NCBI RefSeq assembly: GCF_000208865.1
Contig: NC_018398.1
Span: 1,302,001 to 1,366,000, forward strand
From: Neospora caninum Liverpool
Lineage: Eukaryota > Apicomplexa > Conoidasida > Eucoccidiorida > Sarcocystidae
DNA length: 64,000 bases
Reading direction: 5' to 3'
Below are positions 38,001 to 45,200 of the stretch, piece after piece. The position numbers and the translations under genes were made by a program. The notes below the pieces were generated by a model. That model did no database searches and had not been told where the DNA came from. It saw nothing but the letters and a program-made list of their open reading frames with translations. Positions within the stretch are counted from its first letter, which is position 1. The number at the start of each line of letters is the position of its first letter.

Positions 38001-40444
38001 TGTGTGTTTCCCCTCACTTTGCTACAGCGGATGCACCAGTAGATGGAGACTCGTACGTTGTCATGCCCAAGTCGGAGCCACAGGTGGGAGAGTGGAGTCC
38101 GACACGGACCACGACAACGACAGAAGATCCGAGCAGTCACGAGGATGAGGATGGTATTTTGTGCACCATTGTAGACATGGCCGACTTCTCCGATTCTCAC
38201 CGAGGTTATGACCCAGAGGTGAGGCGTGTTCAGCCGTTGCCTGACAGTTAACCCACACCTGGAGGATGATATGCCGAGTTGGAATGGGCGTGGCGTGTAG
38301 CCCCTGGAAATACGATTCGCCGACCGCGCGTATCAATTTAGCAAGGCGTCAAGCAGTGTCTGATAGCTCACGGCTGCAAGGGTTCGCCCAGTCATCCGAA
38401 AAGCGTGTGGCTGTCATGGGTCTCACGGGGGCGGGGGCCTTGTCAACCACGGTTTGTCACGAACTGCCTGCTTTGGCGCGTCTGCAATTTGCCGCACATG
38501 CTGAAGTTCTCAGGTCAAACCAGCAGGTGTGACCCTCTAGCTGAGCAGAAAGATTTGCAAGCGTGGCAGTGGCCTGTGCCTGGATAGTCTCAGTGCTCCT
38601 ATTTGAATAGCCTCGGCTCCGTCGCCCGCACCCCTACGAAGCTTATGGCTCACAGATCGACCGTGTTCACTTGGAAGTGCCCATGATTCATGACGGTATT
38701 CCCGTCGAACAGCATCCCGAGAAGAAATCGGTCATTAGGACTTGTGTTGGACGTTTCGGATGTCTGGTTCGTGGCTGCGTCGTGGTTGAGTGCAAGGTTG
38801 TCTTCGGTTGTCCCCTTGCCGCAACGAAGCAATCGACGCTCCGTCACAACCAGAAATGCAACTGGCATATCGGTGTGGTGCGTTTTCCATTGCAGACCGA
38901 GTCGTGCACATGCCCGTACAACACGAAAATGTGCAGTCGAACGGAAGCAGCCAACTCACGCGATAACTGGGAAGATCTCATGGACACGATTTGCAACAAA
39001 AATAACCAAGGTAATGTTTTGCAACGTCCGTCCGCCCCAAAGAAAACGCACTTACCGAACTCGCACAAAATTCCTCTCCGCAAGGAAGACTGGGAAACGA
39101 GAAAGCTCGCAATCCAGTCCATGGCTTGTTTGCCTGCTGCTGCATTCTGGTCCGTGCTGTTCTCCGACGTCCTTGTAGCCTCCATTTCTCCGCACCTTGC
39201 TTTGACGTTTTCGTGTCTTAGTGTGCTGCTCGGCCTGTGCAGTTGGGATTTACCATGCGGCGGGTGTATACTCTTCCTTAACGTACGTGGTTCGGTTCCG
39301 TATCTCAGGCCAGATATTGGCAAAGGGCATGGAGGAATTCACCTGCACCAACCGTGTATTTCGGTCATCCAAGAGCACATTAAGTCAGACCCCTGAAGAA
39401 CACTGCAAAAGCAGCGATGCAACGTACCTCTTCTGCAAAGGTGAGACCAGGGATAGAAGAGAGCGGCAACCGTAGTCAGCAGCATCTCTATTTGGCGGTC
39501 TCCTTCAGTGGCCTGGTTAGTCACGCGTATCGCGAGTTCTAGGTTATATATTTTTGACGCAAACTCCGCAGCTAAGTATCGTTTTTCTTTGAAAGACACT
39601 TCCATTCTCACCGTTAGCATGGTATCAAAGTCGAGTTCAAGGTACCCTCGATGACGTCCCAGTGGTCGGAACACCACGCGGCTAGGATAAGCTAAGTTGT
39701 GGCACAAGAATTCTCGCCATGGCGCTGAGAGGTCCATAGCGGAGAGGTCGCAGCCTTCCGCGGAGGGCGCATAACCTGCCATATAGGTAACTTCCGCCGA
39801 GAAAGAAAGGCGGGAATCGGTGATAGTTTGTCATCTGCAACCCCACGCAAAAATACAGGCAAGAAAGCTGACACTGCATCTCTTCACTCCCTTGGACGTG
39901 TATTACCCCTTCGGTCGAGAACGGGAAAACGGAGTCAGAGTGGCAATGCTGGTCAGGGGGGGGGGAGGGGCGGACTCACACTGGTGTCAAAGAAAGGAAC
40001 AAGACCAACTGAATGTCTGATGTTACGTGTACGTGTGCAGACGGTGCGATTGACAGCGGACTCATATTCACTCAGCTGCTGATGGCGTTTTTCACGGGCG
40101 TCGTCCTGGCATTTGCCGTTGTCTACTGGGCGATTCAGTACAGTGGGGATGTGCAGAAGGTGCTCGGTTTTACCGGTCGCTACGTGGAACTGTCGAACCT
40201 CTTGAACGAGGTATCTGAAGCGGCAGCGGCTAAGGAGGAACAGGAAGGAAGGGCGGATGGAGAAGACGACGAGGCGTTGTGTGAGGACGACGCAGAACCT
40301 GTAGAGAAAGTCGCGGGAGAAGAAGAAATGGCTGGCAACGCAGAGGAGGAAGAAGAGATGGAAGAGGACTCAGAAGGTGATGCCTTGGACGATGAGGAGG
40401 ATTCTTATGAAGACGGCGACTACGACGATTCGGAGGAGGAGTAG
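10887..40444 (+). CDS. MIC14: MIC14-like microneme adhesin: lectin/cysteine-module/TSP1 type I membrane protein (>30 exons, about 2600 aa)
   Basis: One plus-strand gene of about 29.5 kb. The first exon (10887-11058) encodes a signal peptide with the core CAFLILILCSFVCLF; the last (40041-40444) encodes a transmembrane helix and an acidic tail. Between them lie cysteine-rich exons in three families: module A (DC then C-x3-C), module B (C-x-C-P-x5-C) and lectin or TSP1 segments, listed separately. Most exons start and end in phase 1. By family the product travels through the secretory pathway to the micronemes and acts at the parasite surface during attachment or secretion. TSP1 motifs (EWTSWSKC, EWGDWSGC, SEWSEWSGCSLTC) are unmistakable. 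The symbol rests on architecture plus a remembered neighbourhood of MIC14 and TOM40 in T. gondii; MIC15 is the main alternative. Some exons near 15.8, 18.4, 25.2-25.8, 30.0, 34.5 and 38.5 kb are uncertain. Confidence 0.72.
11706..12095 (+). other. Adhesin exon 2: cysteine module A, copy 1
   Basis: Preceded by a T-rich tract and CAG, followed by GTGAGT; phase 1 at both ends. After a Ser/Thr linker it carries the module A signature GPDCYNLVTEP, LCTETCVLVW, and closes with IAKECDF before the donor. The same GPDCY...C-x3-C order recurs at 17592-17828. Confidence 0.7.
13191..13599 (+). other. Adhesin exon: SUEL (galactose/rhamnose-binding) lectin-like domain 1
   Basis: The donor GTGAGT after 13599 is clear. 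The acceptor is either at about 13190 or 13224, both phase 1. The last third (QLCAHAIQDSQQRC, then LALYVNCVP) follows the SUEL pattern, in which late cysteines precede a closing strand ending in C. The family binds galactose or rhamnose; ligand binding here is inferred from the family only. Confidence 0.5.
15797..16044 (+). other. Adhesin: module B-like exon lacking an obvious donor
   Basis: The frame holds CECPAGTEQC, a perfect C-x-C-P-x5-C signature, and ends in a segment resembling the end of other B modules (ACGLIRLCPQ). It then runs into a stop without a GT donor in the expected phase. The nearest options (GTCGCG, GTATGG, GTGCCC) would cut the module short or change phase. It may be a decaying exon, use an unusual donor, or carry an assembly error. 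Confidence 0.4.
16402..16773 (+). other. Adhesin exon: second SUEL-like segment
   Basis: Phase 1 to phase 1, 124 codons, acceptor GTGTAG and donor GTAGGT. Late cysteines and the closing strand (SPSCTGYSVRVACKK) fit the end of a SUEL lectin domain. The first half (LVFAGRSLPAVAAVV) is less like the family, so the domain may be divergent or the 5' border misplaced. Confidence 0.5.
17592..17828 (+). other. Adhesin exon: cysteine module A, copy 2
   Basis: Acceptor CCACAG, donor GTGAGT, exactly 79 codons, phase 1 at both ends. It contains GPDCYSPTDSN, MCKFACLKLW and a closing RSCKW, the same order as in exon 2. No transmembrane or other domain is present. Confidence 0.72.
18632..19833 (+). other. 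Adhesin exons 18632-18777 and 19632-19833: SUEL lectin domain 3, split by a phase-0 intron
   Basis: The first exon has ACSEASAELLCD, as at the start of SUEL domains; its donor (GTCTGA) is weak but in phase. The second starts at a strong acceptor (CTGTTGCAG) with SLRYGKESNNC, matching the family's A-x-Y-G-R turn, continues with LTMRCGSAFTNGTAGC and ends in GIQLYYSCTL before GTGAGT. The cysteine order is that of a whole SUEL domain. A possible extra exon near 18354-18420 upstream is not supported well enough to list. Confidence 0.6.
20545..21584 (+). other. Adhesin exons 20545-20663 and 21428-21584: cysteine module B
   Basis: The first exon starts in phase 1 and ends in phase 0 at GTAAGA; it carries YACGCPYLADMCDLEEAE, the C-x-C-P-x5-C-x-x-E-E-A signature. 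The second starts in phase 0 (GCCCAG acceptor) and ends in phase 1 before GTACGT with TTRVLCK. Together they form one module of about 90 residues whose C-terminal half looks like beta strands. Confidence 0.68.
22632..23147 (+). other. Adhesin exons 22632-22723 and about 23052-23147: cysteine module A, copy 3
   Basis: The first half (LPDCNSSFSIKKG, SLCVNECSIVMQ) ends at a GTATGC donor in phase 0. The second half (LTVSVLKRAQAFRSVVYD, SQCTDL) starts in phase 0 after GATTCAG. The 3' border is uncertain: GTGAAT after 23147 would give only a 26-base gap to the next good acceptor, so another donor (GTCGGT or GTCTGA) may be used. Confidence 0.55.
23258..23519 (+). other. Adhesin exon: cysteine module B, unsplit copy
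   Basis: Contains SCSCPNASMPCTEDEVE and closes with GSSRYKRVFCR before a clean GTAAGT in phase 1. The 5' border lies near 23256-23260 by comparison with other B modules, which begin about six residues before their first cysteine (here TTCVIESS). Confidence 0.62.
24755..24958 (+). other. Adhesin exon: cysteine module A, copy 4
   Basis: Exactly 68 codons, phase 1 at both ends, acceptor GAGCAG and donor GTAAGT. It shows TADCENATSL, ECHYACSIVIKKC and LSSCLIES, so the full C-x3-C-x6-C core of module A is intact. Confidence 0.72.
25284..25830 (+). other. Adhesin: degenerate module B in two probable exons
   Basis: A first exon starting near 25284 (TTGCCCAG acceptor) reads DLGCRCPVGHMIPSG, that is C-x-C-P without the third cysteine. 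A second, starting near 25674, reads PRVFPNEGLQYQHLGVSYVV and then HVLFVSTVCGMPF, resembling the closing strands of other B modules. Donors are weak for both, and the exact ends are unresolved. Confidence 0.35.
26739..27193 (+). other. Adhesin exon: H-type lectin-like domain with a cysteine-rich insertion
   Basis: Acceptor CCTGCAG, donor GTAAGC, phase 1 to phase 0, 151 codons. The strands FIQIKDVTSTGFKIRM and, further on, YTTVGWLASGQGVFVV resemble the V-T-x-x-G-F and V-x-W-x-A core strands of H-type lectins. Roughly 90 residues with about five cysteines are inserted between them. This is a fold guess from motif order; structure prediction would settle it. Confidence 0.45.
27786..28088 (+). 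other. Adhesin exon: end of lectin-like domain plus module A core
   Basis: Phase 0 at both ends, 101 codons. The first half has beta-type strands (EATFQLTTVGPG, KVGYMVFDEID). The second half has DYCSLSCQLNGIAL and VKACHGHNTQ, the C-x3-C core of module A, before GTGATG. It therefore ties the lectin-like part to the cysteine-module series. Confidence 0.5.
28505..29021 (+). other. Adhesin exon: long beta-rich segment (possible second lectin-like domain)
   Basis: Phase 0 to phase 1, 172 codons, acceptor TGTGTGCAG and donor GTGAGT. It has strands such as GGWTFESTDSVVL, VVYGAVVD and VVLDWGYVVPGG, a Ser/Gly-rich low-complexity middle, and KKVALLYVSS at the end. It is nearly cysteine-free apart from one CTTG, which is unusual in this gene. 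No family is assigned. Confidence 0.5.
29773..30959 (+). other. Adhesin exons about 29773-30042 and 30825-30959: two module A-like units
   Basis: The first starts after a strong acceptor (TCTTGTGCAG) with AYGVDCASASGKV and ends near WAANCGSAN; its donor (GTTTGA or GTGGAT) is weak. The second is 45 codons, phase 1 at both ends, with TACIKACQTTEEACTEAD and KRSCQITA before GTAAGC. The C-x3-C-x6-C core of the second is exact. Confidence 0.55.
31080..31130 (+). other. Adhesin mini-exon: Thr/Pro linker
   Basis: Seventeen codons, phase 1 at both ends, acceptor CCGTGCAG and donor GTGAGT. It encodes ASDAVATSTSTPPPVD, a mucin-like linker without cysteines. Similar Thr-rich linkers stand before the first TSP1 domain and in the 38028-38153 exon. 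Confidence 0.6.
31390..32156 (+). other. Adhesin exons 31390-31557 and 31935-32156: cysteine module B
   Basis: The first exon (56 codons) has ERCVLVDMREE, then TCKCPNGAPACSAEQAT; the second (74 codons) ends YNYVFCP before GTAAGA. Phase 1 at all borders. The intron between them holds a run of 22 G (31648-31669). Confidence 0.72.
31648..31669. repeat. Homopolymer run of 22 G
   Basis: An uninterrupted G run inside the intron that splits a module B of the adhesin. Shorter runs lie at 9325-9336 (12 G) and 39956-39965 (10 G). Such tracts are length-unstable and prone to assembly error. Confidence 0.9.
32555..33519 (+). other. Adhesin exons 32555-32678 and 33224-33519: two thrombospondin type 1 domains
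   Basis: A Thr linker (LITTTTTTPAPKWDW) leads into TSP1-1: DCVPGEWTSWSKCSMDC, then across a phase-2 intron GTLPTKSRTRPV with ICNIGSEVPYC. TSP1-2 follows: WITEWGDWSGCEQK, VRARTKLRH, GVCGSE and a final SGC before GTAAGG. The W-x-x-W motifs are C-mannosylation sites by family rule. TSP1-1 has Asp where an O-fucosylated Ser or Thr would sit before the second cysteine. Confidence 0.85.
34809..35159 (+). other. Adhesin exons 34809-34955 and 35100-35159: degenerate TSP1-like domain
   Basis: The first exon (49 codons) contains VPGDWYSHWCNSSSSESKTR and CLADSCESL; the second (20 codons) contains RDCTDSKPACVLDIEP. The W-x3-W spacing and S-K-T-R strand recall TSP1, but the spacing is off and the usual C-S-x-x-C is replaced. 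All borders are phase 1, with good signals at three of the four. Confidence 0.55.
35517..35711 (+). other. Adhesin exon: cysteine module A, canonical copy
   Basis: Sixty-five codons, phase 1 at both ends, acceptor GCTGCAG and donor GTAAGC. DCSLVKPRYDSPGE, ECQELCASAKARC, WECIMAAIN and GRCHFPK give the clearest copy of module A: DC, C-x3-C-x6-C, a helix, C, then a closing C. Confidence 0.75.
36048..36479 (+). other. Adhesin exon: cysteine module B, long unsplit copy
   Basis: One hundred and forty-four codons, phase 1 at both ends, acceptor GTTGCAG and donor GTAAGG. VCFLSRTRQ, SCMCAATNSVPCSPEEVA and FDDWSKQL show the B signature with one extra residue in the loop. It extends beyond the usual end (LGRVHCPIS) by about 40 residues. 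Confidence 0.75.
36904..37272 (+). other. Adhesin exon: module A fused to TSP1 domain
   Basis: One hundred and twenty-three codons, phase 1 at both ends, donor GTATGT. VDCRQVVEK and DCHAHCQQAVVGC are module A; YSEWSEWSGCSLTCRTG, then IRIRDRSLL and GGHCDAD, are a canonical TSP1 domain. CSLTCRTG fits the C-x-x-S/T-C-x-x-G site for O-fucosylation, and the WSEWSG motif fits C-mannosylation. Confidence 0.85.
38028..38153 (+). other. Adhesin exon: acidic Thr-rich linker
   Basis: Forty-two codons, phase 1 at both ends, acceptor GCTACAG and donor GTATTT. It reads VGEWSPTRTTTTTEDPSSHE and is followed by acidic residues. It has no cysteines and probably spaces the last TSP1 domain from the membrane-proximal module. 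Confidence 0.6.
38855..39440 (+). other. Adhesin exons about 38855-39010 and 39243-39440: membrane-proximal module B
   Basis: The first holds QKCNWHIGVVRF and SCTCPYNTKMCSRTEAA, ending before GTAATG in phase 1; its 5' border is unsure, because the best acceptor (CAACCAG) would be phase 0. The second is 66 codons, with LTYVVRFRISGQIL, EHCKSSDATYLFCK and a GTGAGA donor. Confidence 0.62.
40041..40444 (+). other. Adhesin last exon: transmembrane helix and acidic cytoplasmic tail
   Basis: Acceptor GTGTGCAG, phase 1. A short ectodomain stub (DGAIDSGLIFTQ) precedes the helix LLMAFFTGVVLAFAVVYWAI. About 100 residues foll low with very high Glu and Asp content, ending YDDSEEE and then TAG. There is no aromatic residue at the extreme C-terminus, unlike the Trp that ends TRAP-family tails. 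The helix near the C-terminus plus the signal peptide fix type I topology. Confidence 0.85.
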
Positions 40445-42278
40445 AGACACGACCACCGAACGACAGCACACCTCGAGGGATGACAAACCAATTGCCGAAG
40501 GCACCCGTGGCTGTGCAACGTTTCTTCGCCCCCTCAAGGCCCTAGTGGCAGACTTGAGGGCCACAGGTTGTAGACGGGAATGACTGCGTTGCGCTCCGAG
40601 AGAGGTCTCCGGTTTGGAGCACGAAGCTGCTCTCAGTAACTGTGAAAGGTCCGCTCTCAAGGCTTGCTGTGTTTCTCTACTGGGGAGTCCCTGGTGGAGC
40701 AAACGCAGATCGCGACGTGTGAGATCCGCCCCTCTCGTCCGGTGTGGTTGATGGGGACACGCAATGACCCAGCGCGTTCACGAAAGATGTCTTTGGGATG
40801 CGTGTGACTCCACGTACCAACAAGCGATCCTCGAAGTGGACGAGCCGTGTGAACGGTAATTCAGCGATCGGATACAATCTCGGCCGCTCGAATCTACGAC
40901 GTGCACAACGCTCGTCCACTCTGGTACCATTTAGTGCATGGAGTGCTGCGGAACGGCAACACACCGCGCCGACGATTTGCTGCGTGTAATGGCAAAGCCG
41001 CAGCTGTGTCGAAAGAGGTTCCTTTTGACTTCGCAAACAGCTCAGCCGGCATCTACATGCTTCACCCCCGCAGCGGGGCGTGCTGGAACGCCATTTCAAC
41101 AAAATCTGTAGGTGACAAGAGTGGCAGTTGATTTTACGCGCAGACACAGGAACGCTACGTTGGTGCTTTCTCTACGGAGCGCTGCTCACGTAGCATCTTC
41201 ATGTTTGACCCCTAAAAAACAGGCTGCGGCCTGGCGACAGCCTGCCCAGTGCGCAGAATCGGGGTTGCCTGTCTCGCCACTGCAGCTGCGTCGCGTGCTG
41301 CCACAGTACTTAGAGAGCAGCGAGGAAACTAGAACAGTTGTCAGTTCCCGCCGAGGACACCAACGCGTTTTTGCGAGTGCAGAAAAACAAGGCACTTCAT
41401 CAGCTCAGAGGACGTCGGTCTTATCTTTTTACTGAGCATGCATATTTTCGCCCGGACATTGGACGTTGCACCACATTAAAACGCATAAATGCGCGCCCTC
41501 GCTGTCGCAGCCGTTACCTCTTAAGTGTCCCCCGAAAGCCACATACAACGAGAGACAGGCGCGCTGGATACGTCAAACGTATATTTGGATACTGCGGCCG
41601 AGACACGTTTGAAAGGTGTGCAAGGGCGCAGCGAGTTTTCAGGACGCCGAGTAACCGAAACAACGTGCAGTGTGGTGCTTGAGAGGTTCAACGGAAAGGA
41701 CTCTTCCAGAACGTATCCTTTGATGACATTCATTGGTCTTATCACCCTATAACCTGTGTTCATGAACATGAGCCATAAGACTATACTGCTGCATCGCCTC
41801 TATTTTCTCGGCGGTCACGGTGAGGCCGGGTGATCTAGCACGGGAACACGGAAACTTTGAGGGGTCCTGTACTCTCTTCTTCACTTTTGCTTAATGCGAC
41901 ACGCCTGTAGGCACAATAGGACTCGTCCCACCAACACTCTGACCAGAGACACGCTTTTTCCTAAACACACGGTGCGCGTGCCTGACCATGGGTCTGCCAC
42001 GCGGTTTTCGGTTCTGCGATGAAAGTATCCCCCCTTGTGCAAGAGGCGGGTTCTCCCCACATGTGCTTGCCTCAACCAGTACTGGGATGTCACGAAGCCG
42101 GGGAACGAATTGCGCTATATCCCGCCTCCATTCCACACGTGGCCGCAGGGCATAAATTGGAAAGCCGAGGCCAGGCCGCTGCCAGACAGACAGGCCGCGG
42201 TTTTTCTGCACTTTCCAAAAAATGCAAGCAGAAACCCAACCGGGAATCCACTCCTCGGTCTTCCCCGTTTACCCTTTT
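40445..42278. other. Convergent intergenic region
   Basis: The adhesin ends on the plus strand and CCCH gene B ends on the minus strand, so these 1.8 kb should hold two 3' UTRs. The plus frame 40901-41131 is open for 76 codons but has no start context, splice partner or recognised domain. I see no other structure. Confidence 0.4.
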
Positions 42279-45200
42279 TCATTCGCTCTGTACACTGTTT
42301 TCCCTCCCGACGCCAGTGTCGATTTCAGTCAAGTGCTGCATCCTCGCCACGGCAGGCGCGTGCGTGGCGGGATACACGGGGTAGGTTGACGTCGGCACGT
42401 AGAACGGCGAAATGGCGGGGCCCGCGGTTCCTGGTAAACCTGCAGGAGAGGCTGAACCGGTGGCCCACTGGCAAAATGAAGCTCCTGTCGCGACACCCGG
42501 TATTGCACACATGGCGATTGGGTGATCCGGAACGCTGGCCCGGTCCACCATGCTCGCACCGCTGGCTGGCACAGTCAAACCGGTCGACAACAGCGATCCG
42601 AGAGACGCCCTGTCCATAGCTCCTGTTTGCCGAAGTCTGTCCGAGACTCTGCCGCACCCAGGAGTCATCCAGCCGGATCCCTCAGTCCCTGCTTGAGCTG
42701 CAGCCGACAGGCATTCCCCGTGGCACATCCCCGCAGTTTCTCCGCTTGGATTCACCGCAGATCCAGGAATTGCGCTGTAGACCGCGTTTGTCGTTGCGCC
42801 GGCTAACTGCCCGTGTGAATATTGAGTCGCAGAGGCAAAGCTCCCCGGATCTCCAGCGGCCCTCGCCGCGCCCGCGCCGATCTCGGCCGTCGGCGTGCCG
42901 CCTGGATACATAGTCCCTGTTGCGGCCGCATGCAAAACTGCCGACGGAGTCGCTGTTTCCCGGTCTGGAGACCCCCGGGGACTAGAGCCCGGGCAGGGCG
43001 GGGAAAAGGGAAGATTGCCGTGGCCGCTGTACGACGTTTGTGGCGAAGGCGTTGCTCCAGTTGTGCTAGCCGTCCTAGCCGAGTACGGCCCACCCGGAGG
43101 GGAATAGGGACGGGACGCCGGTGTGAACGGAGCGGAAGCGCAACCTGCGGTCCCCGATGAGCTTGGACCCGCAGTTGCGTACGCACCAGCGGGTACCGAT
43201 GCCGAGTACGGAATGCCCCCTCCAGGGAAGTTCGAATTATACGGCGCGCCGAGGTACGGATCGACACCCGGGTACAGCGGCGTCCCCGCAACTTTCGCCG
43301 CCACTTCAAGATGCTGGTGCTGCTGAGCCACAGCGGCCGCAGCGACTGCCGCAGCTGCAGCATGCAGCCCTCCACAGGCCGCCAGATTGGTGGTGTAGTT
43401 CAACGCGTACGGATACGCTTGCTGCTGGCAGAGAGAACCGTAAGGCGTGACGCCTGGAGCAATGCCATACGGTGGTCCTCCAGCTGTCGCAGCTACAACA
43501 GGAACGCCTAGTGGAGTGCCTTTCAAAGCATCTGCCGTCGCTGGGACTACGCCAGACTGGTGCAAGCGGTGCAGGGATTGGTGCGTGTCGAAGCGGTGGC
43601 GTTGGTGGTGTCCATGGCGATGGCGCCCCCCCCGGCCTCCCCCGCGATACTGATGTCCATGCGAAAGGTGAAAGTGGCTGAGTGAACCTCCGCGATGTCC
43701 TCCCCGCCTTTCTCCCTCTAGCACCTCACCGCCGCAACCTGCTGGCTGTGCTCCGCCGATCGGGAAACTTGCAGTCCCCTGTCCTCTGTACGGCTTCCCG
43801 CCCGGCAACTGTCCTGGTCCACCGGCCTTGCCGCCAGAGTTTGCTGCTCCCTCCGAAGCCGGTCCCGACCCGGTCGCGGGCCCTTCGTCACGACCAGAAG
43901 AACTGCTCGCATCATCGTTCAAACCCCGCCTTGAGGCAGAGATCCCCAGTCTGCTGCTCTCCCCCGAGTTGCTTCTCGGTTTCCGCTCAACGCATGCAGC
44001 GGTGAAGGAGAAAAACCGCGGGCGGCCGTGATTTTCGCATGCACTCGACTGGCCTTGGCTGCTAATCGGGGAAGCGCCTCCGTGACTGCGTCCAGCTCCA
44101 GAACCCACGACGGTGCTGGTGGAGACCAGATCCTGAATCGCCACCGGAACGCGCCCGGTGCGAAACTCGTCCAGAAGCTGGCGCATATCCAAGTGGTGCC
44201 GCAGGGCGAACTTCTCCAGTTCCGTGTGACGGTAGCTGCGAATGCACACCAGACCAATGATGCGTGGACGAGTGCGGCCAGACTGTGTGGGAAACCGCAG
44301 AAATCACTCCAGACAGGGATCGCAAGATACAGACTTGAAGCCGCACGGCAGGAGCAGCACATCCGCAAAACGACCTCCGTCTGGCGCCTTTGAGGGGAAC
44401 GTGACGAAAAAAGCGCATTCTACGGAAACGCGCCAAAAACGCTGCAGAGAAGACACGCCGCCCCCCATCCGGATGCTGTGGCAATCCTCTACGGATCACC
44501 GGAACTACTACTAGGTGTGGACGTGCCAAAGGCTATATTCCAAAGACACCGCACTGCAAATGCCTGTACAGCTGGACTACTGAAATGGAGATTCGCGGGC
44601 GTCACTCACTTTCTCTTGCGCAGTTCTTGGTCTCCATGTGCATGTCGGCACGCTTTCCCAGCGTCGCATCGTCCTTCTCGCATCCAAAACTTGCACAGTT
44701 TTGTCTGGACAAGCGAGGAGACAGTGGAAGCAGAAAGCCGCAGAGGGAAAATGCTTCACGAAAAACAACGGAAGTCTCTTGCCACATAACGTCCACCGAT
44801 GTGAGTTCTCGAGATCAACACGGAGACTCCATGGTATACTTTTTGGGAGACCCTCTGTGGGGAAAAGACTCCCAATTTGTGGCGAGTTTTCCTACAATGT
44901 GAGCCTTGGTTCTGTGGGCCTAGAGTCTATCCTTTTTGGGCTCTCTGTGTTTTTACCACAGCAGCAGCCACTCGTGGCCGTCGGCGGGCCCTGGAGCACG
45001 ACTGTGTGCGTCAAAATGAACCGATGACAACCCAAAGAAGAAAAGGACTGATTACGACGCCTTCCAAAACAGTAACAGATTCAGTTCCCGGACGAGTCAG
45101 GGGCTAACGCTGTCACCCACACCCGGCGAAGATACCCGAAAGGAAGAAGTCCCGACCGCCCCCCGAACCAGCATATGCCGTTTATTTCCATCGCTCACCT

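Noticed and set aside
40901..41131. 76-codon plus-strand frame after the adhesin stop
   Set aside because: Begins with a non-ATG start, no splice partner, and lies where the 3' UTR is expected.
42279..44529. Long frames on the other strand and in other minus frames over CCCH gene B
   Set aside because: They are compositional shadows of the Gly/Ala/Pro-rich coding exon; only one frame continues the finger exons in phase.
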